Shown here: positions 1 to 7,943 of the stretch, one piece after another | Layout: every line of letters begins with the position of its first letter | Numbering within the stretch: position 1 is the stretch's first letter | Assembly (NCBI GenBank): GCA_002316795.1 | Contig: DCEE01000013.1 | Span: forward strand, 20,020-36,015 | Reading direction: 5' to 3' | Length of the DNA stretch: 15,996 nucleotides | From: Synergistaceae bacterium UBA1037 | Lineage (GTDB): Bacteria > Synergistota > Synergistia > Synergistales > Synergistaceae | Position numbers and translations under genes: made by a program | The notes under the pieces: generated by a model | The model's input: the letters and a program-made list of their open reading frames with translations, nothing else | Told to the model about the DNA's origin: nothing | Databases searched by the model: none

Positions 1-11
1 CGCTTCGCATC

Positions 12-159
12 GCGGAGAATTTGTCTGACTCCGTCAGGCGGTGAATTCAAGATTTATGATTTAGGGGCCAATTCACCGCTGAATGGTTCATTCAACAAAT
101 TCTCCACGAGCGTTTTTCTCGTAAATTTACCGCGAGCGTATTTCTCGCAAATTCTCCGG
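12..159. repeat. Array A: motif repeats with hairpin spacers
   Basis: A 12-base motif, CAAATTCWCCGC or its complement, occurs six times: at 12-23 and 38-48 (complement), then 68-79, 96-105, 122-133 and 148-159. Most gaps between motifs are small perfect palindromes of unrelated sequence: CTGAC/GTCAG at 25-37, TGAAT/ATTCA at 80-94, ACGAG/CTCGT at 106-122 and GCGAG/CTCGC at 132-148. The gap at 49-67 is not palindromic. Bases 1-105 match the complement of 9779-9883 with about 8 differences in 105. The array probably continues left of the window. No ORF or terminator is evident here. Its function is unknown. Confidence 0.75.
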
Positions 160-200
160 GCTTGAAAAGTCACAGACCCTTGATAGCCCTGCCCAATATC

Positions 201-328
201 GCAATTGGGGCAGATCGTGGATGATGACGACGCAACATGCAGCGGGCCCTCGCGAAGGCGTATACCAATACGTCGAAGCGAGGGTCCGCAAGTGTTGCTA
301 AGTCAGCGCCGCGAGATGCCGCAATTGC
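201..328 (-). repeat. Long hairpin element, copy i (128 bp)
   Basis: The ends are inverted repeats (GCAATTG at 201-207, CAATTGC at 322-328). Read on the minus strand, the arms pair through much of their length: GCAATTG/CAATTGC, GGCA/TGCC, TGAC/GTCA, GCAAC/GTTGC, and GCGGACCCTCGC with GCGAGGGCCCGC (one mismatch). The apex is TTCGA-CGTAT-loop-ATACG-CCTTC. The same design is present at 9591-9721 and, more diverged, at 11586-11713 and 11717-11845. This copy ends 7 bases beyond the stop codon of the minus-strand aminotransferase, so it would lie in that gene's 3' untranslated RNA. A role in termination or RNA stability is inference. The remaining stretch 160-200 shows nothing I can identify. Confidence 0.8.
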
Positions 329-335
329 TGCCCGC

Positions 336-1499
336 CTACAAAGATTGTAGGAATTCTTTCAACCGCCCCATCCCCTCGCGTATATTATCCATCGAGCAGG
401 CATAGGAGAACCTCACAAAACCGGGGGCGTAGAAGGCTGCTCCGGGGACTGCGGCGACAAACTTCTCTTCGAGCAGCTTTTCACAGAACTTCATGTCGTC
501 GGGGATAGGGCTCTCCCGTACATCGATAAAGATGTAGAAGGCGCCCTCGGGGTCCCTGACCTTAACATAGGGCATATCTCTGACCAGGCCGAGGATGACT
601 CCGCGGCGCTCTTCGAAAGCCTCGCGCATCCTCTCAACGTCGGGATCTGCGTCCTTCACGGCTCCCCATGCTGCCCACTGGGCTATTGAGGATGCGTTTG
701 ACGTCAGGTGTGTCTGAAGTGTGTTCATCTTAGCTATCAGCGGTTTGGGGCCGAGCGCGTAGCCGATCCTCCAGCCTGTCATCGCATAGGCCTTGCTTGC
801 GCCGTTGATCAGGATGACCTTGTCCCTGAGGTCGGGAGCAACGTTCAGTATATTGACGTGTTTTGCGGACGCGTAGACGAGCCTCTCATAAATTTCGTCG
901 AAAATGATCCAGAGATCCTTTTCTCTTGCTATGTCAGCGATCATTTTCAGAGTCTCTTCGTTGTATATCGCCCCTGAAGGGTTTGAGGGGGAGTTGATTA
1001 TCATACCCACCGTTTTGTTGCTGAGGACAGCTTCGACTGCTTCCTTTGTCGGGATCAGATCTGTCTTGAGGGTATCGACTATTACTTCCTTTCCTCCCGC
1101 AAGGTGTATCTGCTCAACATAACTTACCCAGGCAGGCGAGAAAAGAAGGACTTCGTCGCCCGGATCGACAAACATCTGGAGGGCCTGGTAGAGGAGCGGC
1201 TTTGCTCCCGGCGCGATAAGGACTTCATCCGGGGCGTATTCAAGTCCGAAACGCCTCTTGTAGTAGTTGCAGACCTCCTTGCGGAGTTCAAGTATTCCTG
1301 AGTTTAGAGTGTAATGCGATTCACCGCGTTCGATGGCTTCGATCGCTGCCTTTGATGCACATTCGGGAGAGTTGAAGTCAGGTTCACCGAGACTGAATGA
1401 TATCATGGGTTTGCCTTCCGCTTTCATTGTTTTTGCCTTGGCGGAGATGCTTAAAGTAGCTGACGGCTGGATCTCAAGTATCCTTTTTGACATTTTCAT
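336..1499 (-). CDS. Class I/II PLP-dependent aminotransferase (aspartate aminotransferase-like)
   Basis: This 387-residue protein has the length and motif order of fold-type I aminotransferases of the AspB/AspC (subgroup I-gamma) type, cytosolic enzymes that move amino groups from amino acids to 2-oxoglutarate. Visible motifs are SLGEPDFNSP near residue 36, NPSG at 173-176, DEIYE at 201-205 (Asp contacts the pyridine nitrogen of PLP), GASKAYAMTGWRIGY with the PLP lysine at about 236, and FVRFSY near the C-terminus, whose Arg would bind the substrate carboxylate. The ATG at 1499 has a GAGGGGG ribosome site 7 bases upstream; a second ATG lies two codons in. The gene has its own promoter (1537-1564) and faces away from hpf. 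Substrate specificity (Asp, aromatic or Ala) cannot be told from sequence, so no symbol is given. Confidence 0.93.
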   Translation of the reverse strand: MKMSKRILEIQPSATLSISAKAKTMKAEGKPMISFSLGEPDFNSPECASKAAIEAIERGESHYTLNSGILELRKEVCNYYKRRFGLEYAPDEVLIAPGAKPLLYQALQMFVDPGDEVLLFSPAWVSYVEQIHLAGGKEVIVDTLKTDLIPTKEAVEAVLSNKTVGMIINSPSNPSGAIYNEETLKMIADIAREKDLWIIFDEIYERLVYASAKHVNILNVAPDLRDKVILINGASKAYAMTGWRIGYALGPKPLIAKMNTLQTHLTSNASSIAQWAAWGAVKDADPDVERMREAFEERRGVILGLVRDMPYVKVRDPEGAFYIFIDVRESPIPDDMKFCEKLLEEKFVAAVPGAAFYAPGFVRFSYACSMDNIREGMGRLKEFLQSL

Positions 1500-1536
1500 G
1501 ACATTTCCCCCTCTTTCATAGTCCTGCTTATTTGAG

Positions 1537-1564
1537 ATTATACCTTAGGCTTTTTTTGAGTCAA
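1537..1564 (-). promoter_or_regulatory. Sigma70-type promoter for the aminotransferase
   Basis: On the minus strand, TTGACT (complement of 1559-1564) is followed after 16 bases by a perfect TATAAT (complement of 1537-1542), about 40 bases upstream of the ATG at 1499. No other good promoter is visible for this gene. Confidence 0.65.
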
Positions 1565-1607
1565 TGAAGCCGATTTTCGAATAGGCAAATATACATAATT
1601 TAGTCGT

Positions 1608-1636
1608 TTGAGGGCGGCAGGATATGGTGATACAAT
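1608..1636 (+). promoter_or_regulatory. Probable hpf promoter with extended -10
   Basis: TTGAGG (1608-1613), a 17-base spacer and TACAAT (1631-1636), with the TG of an extended -10 at 1628-1629. It would start RNA near 1643 and give an hpf leader of about 45 bases. A TTGACA at 1636-1641 has no good -10 behind it. Confidence 0.5.
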
Positions 1637-1687
1637 TGACACACCAGCAATTAGTTTATCCACATCAGTACGAATGGAGGAGTTGCT

Positions 1688-2230
1688 ATGGAGGTACGTT
1701 TTCTTACGCGCAATGTGGAACTGCCGGCAGAGGTCAAAGAATATATGGAAAAGAAGGTCGGGAAGATCGAAAAATTCTTTGACAGGATCATTGACACGCA
1801 GGTTGCGTTGAACTTCAAGCGCGGGATGAATGTCGTCGAGATAACCTCCAATGTTAACGGGGTGGTAATGAGGGGCGAGGATTACGCGCCTGACCTCAGG
1901 AAAGCCTTTGACAAGGCGCTTAAGAACATCGAACGTCAGGTGAAGAGGCATAAGGGATATCTTACAGACAAGGCAAGGATGAAAGTCCAGGATTTCTCGT
2001 TTGATATAGATCCCGAACTTTTGCCTGCATATGCTGATAAGGAAGAGATGCCGCGCGAGATAGTAAAGACGAAGAAGTTCAACGTCGAAGTTATGACTCC
2101 TATTGAGGCGACAATGCAGATGGACCTTCTCGGACATAGTTTCTTCATTTTCAAAAACGATCAGTCCGGTGGAATAAATGTCGTCTACCGCAGGGAAGAA
2201 GGCGGATATGGCCTGTTGGAGCCCAAGTGA
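1688..2230 (+). CDS. hpf: Ribosome hibernation-promoting factor, long form
   Basis: The 180-residue product has the two-domain plan of long HPF. An S30AE/RaiA-like domain (about residues 1-100, starting MEVRFLTRNVELPAEVKEYM) binds the 30S decoding site. After a linker, a C-terminal dimerisation domain (about 122-180) carries the family signature VMTPIEATMQMDLLGHSFF and INVVYRREEGGYGLLEP. Long HPF alone pairs two 70S ribosomes into inactive 100S particles in stationary phase. GGAGGAG at 1676-1682 fixes the ATG at 1688. The gene has its own promoter and is closed by a strong terminator at 2308-2330, so it is probably monocistronic. A 276-codon open frame on the opposite strand is its shadow. 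Confidence 0.96.
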   Translation: MEVRFLTRNVELPAEVKEYMEKKVGKIEKFFDRIIDTQVALNFKRGMNVVEITSNVNGVVMRGEDYAPDLRKAFDKALKNIERQVKRHKGYLTDKARMKVQDFSFDIDPELLPAYADKEEMPREIVKTKKFNVEVMTPIEATMQMDLLGHSFFIFKNDQSGGINVVYRREEGGYGLLEPK

Positions 2231-2307
2231 TCTCCGGCTGACTGCAGCGCGGACCCTGTAGCAGAGTTCAAGGTTTTTGCAGCAGGGGCGATTAGTTGTA
2301 ATATAGA

Positions 2308-2330
2308 GGGGCCGAAAGGCCCCTTTTTTT
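2308..2330 (+). terminator. Rho-independent terminator behind hpf
   Basis: A GGGGCC stem, GAAA tetraloop and GGCCCC (2308-2323) are followed by seven T. This is a textbook intrinsic terminator between hpf and the helicase gene. Confidence 0.92.
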
Positions 2331-2368
2331 ATAAACCGTAAATAGAGACAAAAGGTGATCATAGACAT

Positions 2369-4333
2369 ATGTCTGATAAAATCATTGATTCTTTAAATCC
2401 CAAACAAAAAGAAGCTGTTGTTTACTGTGACGGACATGAACTTGTCCTTGCCGGAGCGGGCAGCGGCAAGACCCGCGTCCTTACTTCAAAGATAGCTTAT
2501 CTGATAGGCGCAAAGAAGGTCGCGCCATGGAGGATCCTTGCACTTACCTTTACGAACAAGGCCGCCAAGGAAATGAAGACAAGGGTCGAGAAACTCCTCG
2601 GGTCTGATCTCAGGGGCATGGAGGTGTCCACCTTTCATGCGTATGGACTCCGTTTTCTCCACAGATATCCGGACGCGCTTATGAAACTGGGCTATCCGAA
2701 AAGATTTGTTATCTTCGACAGGGGAGACACGAGGAACGTCATAAAGAAGATACTGACCCAGCTTGATATAGATCCCCGAATAATGGACGCAGGGGCGGCC
2801 ATCGAACTTATCTCAAGGGTCAAGACTGAATCGAATCCAGTGACCATGGGACCGGCGATCCAGACCAGATGGCTTCCTTTGTATGAAAAGTATAGACAGC
2901 ATCTGCTTTCGCAGGGAGCACTGGACTTTGACGACCTGATGACCCTGCCTCTCCATATCCTCGCCACTGACAAGGAGGTCCGCGAGCGGGAACGTTCCCG
3001 TCTGGACTGGATACTGGTCGACGAATACCAGGATGTGAACAGGCCCCAGTACCTCCTTTTGCGCTGTCTTGTCGATTCCGGAAGAAAGATAATGGTGGTC
3101 GGGGATCCGGACCAGTCCATATATGGGTGGCGGGGGGCCGACATGAGCATGATAATGAACTTTGCCAATGACTTCAGGGGAGCAAAGATCGTTGTCCTTG
3201 ACCAGAACTACAGGTCCACAGCAAAGATACTGGAGGGCGCGAACGGCGTCATCAGGAAGAACTCGGATAGGCATCCCAAGGACCTGTGGACCGCAGCGCC
3301 GGTGGGAGAGTTAATAAACATATACAGGTCGCGTACAGACAGGGATGAATCCGAATGGATATCAAACCGCATTGAGAGGCTGAGAGACGAGGGCTACAGG
3401 TATTGTGAGATGGCAGTCCTTTACAGGATGAATGCGCTCAGCCGGGCAATAGAGCAGGAACTCCTTGAAAAGGGCATTCCGTACAGGGTCATAAGGGGGC
3501 TTGCATTCTATGAAAGGCTTGAAGTCAAGGATGTCCTTTCGATGCTTCGTCTCGCCGTCAACCCCAGAGACAGCATATCCCTCGCCCGGGTGGCTAACGT
3601 TCCGGTCCGCGGCGTTGGAAAGAAGAGCGTCGAATTGCTCTCTGAACAGCTTCAGAAGACTGCCGGCATCGATGCGGCTGCTGTCTGGAAGGAAATTGCA
3701 GAAACCGGAGGGGGCCTGAAGGGGAAATCGGGTAACGGGATCCGGGAACTGGCGAAGAATATGCTTCAGATCCTCGAACTCTCTTCCGATGTCCACGAGG
3801 CTGTAAGGACCGTGCTCTACTCCCAGGGCTACGAGGAGTACCTGAAGGCCAACCACGCTGAAGACTGGGAGGAGAGGGTGGAGAACGTTCTTGAAATACT
3901 CTCCCTGGTTCCCGAGGACGGCGATATTGTCCAGGTCCTCACAGAGATACCCCTCTTCACTGATCAGGACACAGGGGACGATATGGAGGACAGGGTCAAC
4001 CTTCTCACGCTTCATGCAGCAAAGGGACTAGAGTTTCCTGTCGTATTCATAATGGGGATGGAAGAGGGCATCTTTCCCAGCGCACGTGCGGTCGAGGGGG
4101 AGAGCGACCTCTCAGAGGAGCGGAGGCTCTGTTACGTAGGCATGACCAGGGCAATGGAACGGCTCTTCATGAGCGGTTCCGCTTCGAGACTTCTCTTCGG
4201 AGGTGTGCAGAGAAACAGGACATCGAGGTTCATCGGTGAGATCCCGACGAGCTCAACTGAGATAAAAGACGATACGGCCGGAGGCGGTTATTTTGCTGAC
4301 AGTAGGACTGACAGGAGACGTTGGCGCTGGTAA
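2369..4333 (+). CDS. pcrA: PcrA/UvrD-type superfamily 1 ATP-dependent DNA helicase
   Basis: This 654-residue protein has all SF1A helicase motifs: the Q motif near residue 13, Walker A AGAGSGKT (28-35), Ia LALTFTNKAAKEM (57-69), II DEYQD (218-222), III GDPDQSIYGWRGA (245-257), IV QNYRS (279-283), V LLTLHAAKGLEFPVVF (545-560) and VI EERRLCYVGMTRA (583-595). It would unwind DNA 3' to 5' in repair and in removing RecA or stalled polymerase. The ATG at 2369 follows AAAGGTGATC (2351-2360), an extended match to the 16S rRNA 3' end. Bacillus PcrA and E. coli UvrD are about 720-740 residues. This one stops soon after the RFIGEIP segment, so it lacks the usual C-terminal RNA-polymerase-binding Tudor-like domain, and its last 13 residues are read from DNA shared with coaE. 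Confidence 0.95.
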   Translation: MSDKIIDSLNPKQKEAVVYCDGHELVLAGAGSGKTRVLTSKIAYLIGAKKVAPWRILALTFTNKAAKEMKTRVEKLLGSDLRGMEVSTFHAYGLRFLHRYPDALMKLGYPKRFVIFDRGDTRNVIKKILTQLDIDPRIMDAGAAIELISRVKTESNPVTMGPAIQTRWLPLYEKYRQHLLSQGALDFDDLMTLPLHILATDKEVRERERSRLDWILVDEYQDVNRPQYLLLRCLVDSGRKIMVVGDPDQSIYGWRGADMSMIMNFANDFRGAKIVVLDQNYRSTAKILEGANGVIRKNSDRHPKDLWTAAPVGELINIYRSRTDRDESEWISNRIERLRDEGYRYCEMAVLYRMNALSRAIEQELLEKGIPYRVIRGLAFYERLEVKDVLSMLRLAVNPRDSISLARVANVPVRGVGKKSVELLSEQLQKTAGIDAAAVWKEIAETGGGLKGKSGNGIRELAKNMLQILELSSDVHEAVRTVLYSQGYEEYLKANHAEDWEERVENVLEILSLVPEDGDIVQVLTEIPLFTDQDTGDDMEDRVNLLTLHAAKGLEFPVVFIMGMEEGIFPSARAVEGESDLSEERRLCYVGMTRAMERLFMSGSASRLLFGGVQRNRTSRFIGEIPTSSTEIKDDTAGGGYFADSRTDRRRWRW

Positions 4334-4889
4334 GAGTACCCTGGCCAGGGTGTGGGAAGAGATGGGGGCAACGGTCATCGATGCTGACAGGGTCGCGCGG
4401 GATATGTGGAAGGACCCTGATGTTCAGAGAAAGGCAGCTGAAAGATGGGGCAGCGATTTTTTTGACGGAGATCAGAAGTCTGTTAATGCAAAAATTGCTG
4501 CGAAAATATTTTCTGAAGAGGAAGAATATGAGTTTGTCTCAGATCTCCTGCACCCTGCGACTATCTCCGCGATCGAAAAGTTTGTAAAAGGTGCCGAAGG
4601 ATGGATCGTTGTCGAGATCCCCTTGCTTTTCGAATGCGGGCGCCCCGAATGGATGGATCTTGTGGTATTTGTTTCGGCGTCGCCGGAAAAGCGCGCTGAA
4701 CGCAACGCATCAAGGGGATGGGATGCCGGTGAGATAAAAAGGCGCGAGAGGAGGCTGATGCCAAGGGATGAAAAGATGGCGATGTCGGACTGGGTCCTCG
4801 AGAACATAGGTTCGAAGGAGGAATGGGAGGTCAAGGCCCGCGAACTGGGAAATATCTTTCTCGAAAGGGAGAGGTCCGCTAAATCATAA
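4293..4889 (+). CDS. coaE: Dephospho-CoA kinase
   Basis: The product (198 residues, close to the usual 200) catalyses the last step of coenzyme A synthesis, ATP-dependent phosphorylation of the 3'-hydroxyl of dephospho-CoA. It opens with MLTVGLTGDVGAGKST (P-loop at 8-16), then VIDADRVARDMW, the LLHPATISAIEKF and VVEIPLLFE segments of the CoA domain, and a lid region with R-rich SPEKRAERNASRGW. The start is TTG at 4293: GGAGG at 4280-4284 sits 8 bases upstream and the family N-terminus begins exactly there. It overlaps pcrA by 41 bases in another frame, implying translational coupling. Its 3' end overlaps the convergent thiW gene by 11 bases. Confidence 0.95.
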   Translation: MLTVGLTGDVGAGKSTLARVWEEMGATVIDADRVARDMWKDPDVQRKAAERWGSDFFDGDQKSVNAKIAAKIFSEEEEYEFVSDLLHPATISAIEKFVKGAEGWIVVEIPLLFECGRPEWMDLVVFVSASPEKRAERNASRGWDAGEIKRRERRLMPRDEKMAMSDWVLENIGSKEEWEVKARELGNIFLERERSAKS

Positions 4890-5409
4890 TATCCTCGAAA
4901 CTCCTGAGCACAGACCTCTTTTCAAGCGAGTAGAGCAGTGCCGCGCCTATAGCGGCGCCCGGCAGGCTGCTGACCAGAAATGAGAAGGCAAAGAAGGCAA
5001 AGCTTGCCGACGCTCCTGTTATCGGAGCCGCCACCATTGCGCTGACCCACGCGCCGATGATCCCCGTTCCGAAGGGTTCGGCCGCTGCCGAATACAGTTT
5101 ATGCCTCCCATGCAGAAAACGGGCGGCGATACCGACAGCAAGAGCTCCGAACATACTGCCGGGGAAGGCGAAGAGGCTTCCCGTCCCCATCATATTTCTG
5201 ATCAGGCTCGTAGTGAATGCTGCGCCCAGGGCCCAAAATGGGCCCAAAAGAATTCCTGCTATCACATTTATCGAGTGCTGGAATGGGAAGCACCTTACAG
5301 GTCCGGCAGGGATCGAGACAAAGGAGAGTGCGACTCCTGTGCCTGCAAGAATTCCCGCAGCCAGTGCCTTCTTGAAAAAAGTCTTATTGAATGCTTCGTT
5401 TTTGTTCAT
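4879..5409 (-). CDS. thiW: ECF transporter substrate-binding membrane subunit, ThiW family (thiazole uptake)
   Basis: This is a 176-residue hydrophobic protein with about five or six membrane segments and the ThiW hallmark RCFPFQHSINVIAGILLGP at about residues 39-57, followed by a small-residue-rich stretch (LIRNMMGTGSLFAFPGSMFGA). ThiW proteins are S components of energy-coupling-factor transporters, thought to capture the thiazole precursor of thiamine and to use a shared EcfAAT module encoded elsewhere. The frame opens at a GTG at 5418, but AGAGG abuts that codon. The ATG at 5409, with 8 bases between AGAGG and ATG, is the better start. It lies divergent to thiN, which supports a thiamine role. 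It overlaps coaE tail to tail with no terminator visible between them. Confidence 0.88.
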   Translation of the reverse strand: MNKNEAFNKTFFKKALAAGILAGTGVALSFVSIPAGPVRCFPFQHSINVIAGILLGPFWALGAAFTTSLIRNMMGTGSLFAFPGSMFGALAVGIAARFLHGRHKLYSAAAEPFGTGIIGAWVSAMVAAPITGASASFAFFAFSFLVSSLPGAAIGAALLYSLEKRSVLRSFEDIMI

Positions 5410-5566
5410 CCCAAACACCTCTTCAGTCAGTGATCATTATTCCGGGGATCCGTTCTCTCTTCTTTCATGCAGCCTATGTCTGACTGCGGTTTCCTCCGGC
5501 TATGATATTCTATCAAAGAATGAGCGGTGATGAGAATATTTTCAGCTGTGCTTTTACGGGTTAATG

Positions 5567-5572
5567 TATAAT
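5567..5572 (+). promoter_or_regulatory. Perfect -10 box upstream of thiN
   Basis: TATAAT lies 38 bases before the TTG start at 5610. No good -35 is seen at the right distance, so this may depend on an activator or be a weak promoter. Confidence 0.35.
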
Positions 5573-5609
5573 TGCCGGATAGTCATACTTCTTTTGGGAG
5601 TTGTTTTTA

Positions 5610-6317
5610 TTGAAAACTATAGTTCTGCCTGACTTGATGATAGAGACAGAGTGCGGAACGGATATCACCATGATGGTGCTTGGCGGAAGAAGGCCGGCTG
5701 CAGAGTGGATGAGGTCCGTTGATTTCCACGGGAACCTTTGGGCGGTGGACAGCGGCGTGGATCCCTGTTTCGATGCGGGTATCCTGCCGGACAAGCTGGT
5801 CGGGGACGGAGACAGCGCATCCCCGGAGGCGTGGAAGTGGGCTGTCGACAACGGGGTTGATGTCTCGAAGTTCGAGAAAGACAAGGATCTTACAGACTTT
5901 CAGCTCGCACTTGATCTCCTCTCCCAAAAAGACAAGGCGTGCGAAAAGGCTCTCTTTGTAACAGGGGGATTTGCCGGAAGGTTTGACCACCTCTGGTCTA
6001 CAGTCGTCTCTTTCCTAAACTGCTGCGGCAACATCAGGCCTCTTGGAATGGCCGATGAGAGAGAGGGCATGATCTTTCTGCACGGACCTGAAGGTTTGAA
6101 GATCAGTTTCAGCAGGACCCCCGGCGCGATATCCCTGATATCCTTCACCGGCGAAAGCAGGGGCGTATCGATCAAGGGGGTAAAATGGCCTCTTGAGGAC
6201 GTCGTACTTAAATATGGAGAGCCGTACAGCGTAAGCAACAGGCTTGCTGACGGCAGAGAGGCCGAAGTCTCGGTAGGGTGCGGGACAGTAGGAGTATATT
6301 GGGTCTGGGAAGTATGA
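5610..6317 (+). CDS. thiN: Thiamine pyrophosphokinase
   Basis: The 235-residue protein converts thiamine plus ATP into thiamine pyrophosphate, the active cofactor. Family motifs seen are VLGGRRP (23-29), AVDSGVD (45-51), VGDGDS (64-69), KDLTDFQLALDLL (92-104) and the GGFAGRFDHLWS segment (119-130), followed by a beta-rich C-terminal domain that binds thiamine. The frame is open from a TTG at 5601, but GGGAG at 5596-5600 directly abuts that codon. The TTG at 5610, 9 bases after GGGAG, is the likelier start. With divergent thiW it suggests scavenging of thiamine or its thiazole. It lies 87 bases upstream of the M50 protease gene. Confidence 0.93.
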   Translation: MKTIVLPDLMIETECGTDITMMVLGGRRPAAEWMRSVDFHGNLWAVDSGVDPCFDAGILPDKLVGDGDSASPEAWKWAVDNGVDVSKFEKDKDLTDFQLALDLLSQKDKACEKALFVTGGFAGRFDHLWSTVVSFLNCCGNIRPLGMADEREGMIFLHGPEGLKISFSRTPGAISLISFTGESRGVSIKGVKWPLEDVVLKYGEPYSVSNRLADGREAEVSVGCGTVGVYWVWEV

Positions 6318-6357
6318 AGATATGGGCAATTTGCCGGTAAGTGCCTCTTGTCAGTCG

Positions 6358-6366
6358 TGATAAAAT
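6358..6366 (+). promoter_or_regulatory. Extended -10 element upstream of the M50 protease
   Basis: TGaTAAAAT lies 38 bases before the TTG at 6405. The same nine bases form the -10 of the strong argG promoter at 7891-7899. No clear -35 precedes it here, so confidence is limited. Confidence 0.4.
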
Positions 6367-6404
6367 ACATTTTGTGAGATTTCTGATCGATAGGGATGTG
6401 ATCA

Positions 6405-7025
6405 TTGGTGTTTTTTGGTGGCGGAAATATGACGGCGCGTCTGGCTGAACTTCTTCTAAGCCTGCCTGCGGTGCTTTGGGCTATAACTTTTCACGAATTT
6501 TGTCACGGCTATGCCGCTATGAAACTGGGGGATCCGACAGCTAAGATGGACGGCAGGCTAAGCCTGAACCCGCTCCATCACCTTGACCCCATAGGCGCGC
6601 TCTGCCTTCTGCTTTTCAGGTTCGGGTGGGCGAAACCGGTCCCGATCAACCCCGGATATTTCAAGAACCCGAGAAGGGATATGGCTCTGGTGAGTTTGGC
6701 GGGCGCCGCGGGAAACATACTTACGGCTTTTGTATGCGCACAGCTTGTAAAGCTTTTTCCTGCGCTTTTCCAGACCTATGCCGCACAGCAGTTTATCCTG
6801 ATAATGATCTACATGAACGTGGGACTTGCCGCCTTCAACCTTCTGCCCATCCCCCCGCTTGACGGGTCGCGCGTTCTTTACGTGATGCTTCCCTACAAAT
6901 ATATGCATATCTATTACACATTGGAAAGGTACGGGATGTTCGTCATTGTGGCGCTGATGATACTTGGAGTGATCCCTGTCCTGATGAATCCTTTGATGAG
7001 ACTTATCCTCAATGTCATACTATAG
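6405..7025 (+). CDS. Site-2 protease (M50) family membrane metalloprotease
   Basis: This 206-residue integral membrane protein belongs to the small bacterial rhomboid-independent M50 group. The zinc site is HEFCH (residues 30-34) in the first membrane helix, and the third ligand lies in NLLPIPPLDGSR (145-156, Asp 153). GDPTAKMDGRLSLNP and HLDPIGAL are typical of this subfamily. Such enzymes cut substrates inside the membrane, but no substrate can be inferred. AGGGATGTGATC at 6392-6403 matches the extended anti-16S consensus at 10 of 12 positions, which favours the TTG at 6405. An ATG at 6429 would give 198 residues and leave the active site intact. It is followed after 14 bases by surE, probably in one transcript. 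Confidence 0.92.
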   Translation: MVFFGGGNMTARLAELLLSLPAVLWAITFHEFCHGYAAMKLGDPTAKMDGRLSLNPLHHLDPIGALCLLLFRFGWAKPVPINPGYFKNPRRDMALVSLAGAAGNILTAFVCAQLVKLFPALFQTYAAQQFILIMIYMNVGLAAFNLLPIPPLDGSRVLYVMLPYKYMHIYYTLERYGMFVIVALMILGVIPVLMNPLMRLILNVIL

Positions 7026-7039
7026 GCGGTATCAAGTAA

Positions 7040-7858
7040 ATGAATATCCTGCTTACAAATGATGACGGAGTATATTCGATCGGAATACAGACGCTGGCGA
7101 AGAGCCTGACAGAAGCGGGGCACAACGTTCTTCTTGTAGCTCCGGACAGGGAGAGGAGCGGCTGCGGCCATGCCATGACTATGGACAGGCCTGTGCACAT
7201 AAGGAACGTGAACAGACTCTTCCTCTCTGCTGATTTCACAGCCAAGGCCTGCGACGGAACACCTACTGACTGCGTAATAATGGCCATAGACGCAATGGGA
7301 TTTGAACCCGACATGGTCATATCAGGCATAAACCAGGGACCCAACCTGGGTGACGACCTCACCTACTCCGGTACCGTATGCGCTGCTATGGAGGGCGTGA
7401 TCTTCGGCTATCCCTCTATAGCCGTATCGCTCGTCATGAGCTCGAAAGACAAGGAACTGCACAATGAAACGGCGGCTGAGATACTGATGGCGCTTCTTGA
7501 CTGGACAAAAGAGTCTCCTGTCCCGGAGGGGATCCTGTACAACGTCAACGTTCCCAATATCCCTCTCTCGGAGATCAAGGGCGTTTTCGTGACAAGGAAA
7601 GGCATCCGACGCTACGTTGACAAGATAAGGACAGTAAAGACACCTTCCGGCGGGGAGGCCTACTGGATAGGCGGGAACATTGAGGACGACATGTCAGACG
7701 GCACCGACGTATGGGCGGTGGCTAACAATTATGTTTCTGTCACACCTGTGCACATGGAAATGACAAGTTTTGAAACGCAGAGAGATTGCAAGGAAGCCGG
7801 TCTGGAAGCTTATATAGAGACTAAAATCAACAATGATTCGATAACACATAAAAAATAA
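7040..7858 (+). CDS. surE: 5'/3'-nucleotidase SurE
   Basis: The 272-residue protein begins MNILLTNDDGV, the SurE signature with metal-binding Asp8 and Asp9. Ser40 lies in RERSGCGHAMTM, and ISGINQGPNLGDDLTYSGTV (95-114) carries the metal-ligand Asn at 98. SurE removes phosphate from nucleoside 5' or 3' monophosphates, exopolyphosphate and, in E. coli, acts in stationary-phase survival. The length is typical. The start ATG has only a weak AGGCGG upstream, consistent with coupling to the preceding protease gene. No terminator follows. The argG promoter begins 14 bases after its stop. Confidence 0.96.
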   Translation: MNILLTNDDGVYSIGIQTLAKSLTEAGHNVLLVAPDRERSGCGHAMTMDRPVHIRNVNRLFLSADFTAKACDGTPTDCVIMAIDAMGFEPDMVISGINQGPNLGDDLTYSGTVCAAMEGVIFGYPSIAVSLVMSSKDKELHNETAAEILMALLDWTKESPVPEGILYNVNVPNIPLSEIKGVFVTRKGIRRYVDKIRTVKTPSGGEAYWIGGNIEDDMSDGTDVWAVANNYVSVTPVHMEMTSFETQRDCKEAGLEAYIETKINNDSITHKK

Positions 7859-7871
7859 ACGATAGTTTTTG

Positions 7872-7899
7872 TTGACATTTAGGTAATAAGTGATAAAAT
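7872..7899 (+). promoter_or_regulatory. Strong sigma70 promoter of the argG leader
   Basis: A perfect TTGACA (7872-7877), a 16-base spacer and TAAAAT (7894-7899), with an extended -10 TG at 7891-7892. RNA would begin near 7906 and run about 425 bases before the argG start codon. Confidence 0.8.
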
Positions 7900-7943
7900 A
7901 CCACACAGTTTTTAGAAAATACCCTGAAAAGGAGGCTGGAACT

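Noticed and set aside
205..405. 66-codon frame across hairpin i and the end of the aminotransferase gene
   Set aside because: It lies in a palindromic repeat and antisense to a real gene, with no ribosome site.
1636..1662. TTGACA at 1636 as -35 of an hpf promoter
   Set aside because: No acceptable -10 occurs 16-18 bases downstream; the extended -10 ending at 1636 fits better.
1538..2368. 276-codon open frame on the minus strand opposite hpf
   Set aside because: It covers hpf, whose protein is clearly recognisable, runs backward through the hpf terminator, and its translation has no family features.
5423..5490. TPP riboswitch upstream of thiW
   Set aside because: Only a fragmentary resemblance; the CTGAGA box and the complementary P4/P5 arms are missing, so I do not annotate it as a feature.
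5503..5515. Short palindrome TGATA-TTC-TATCA between thiW and thiN as an operator
   Set aside because: Five base pairs of AT-rich sequence with no second copy nearby is not distinguishable from chance.
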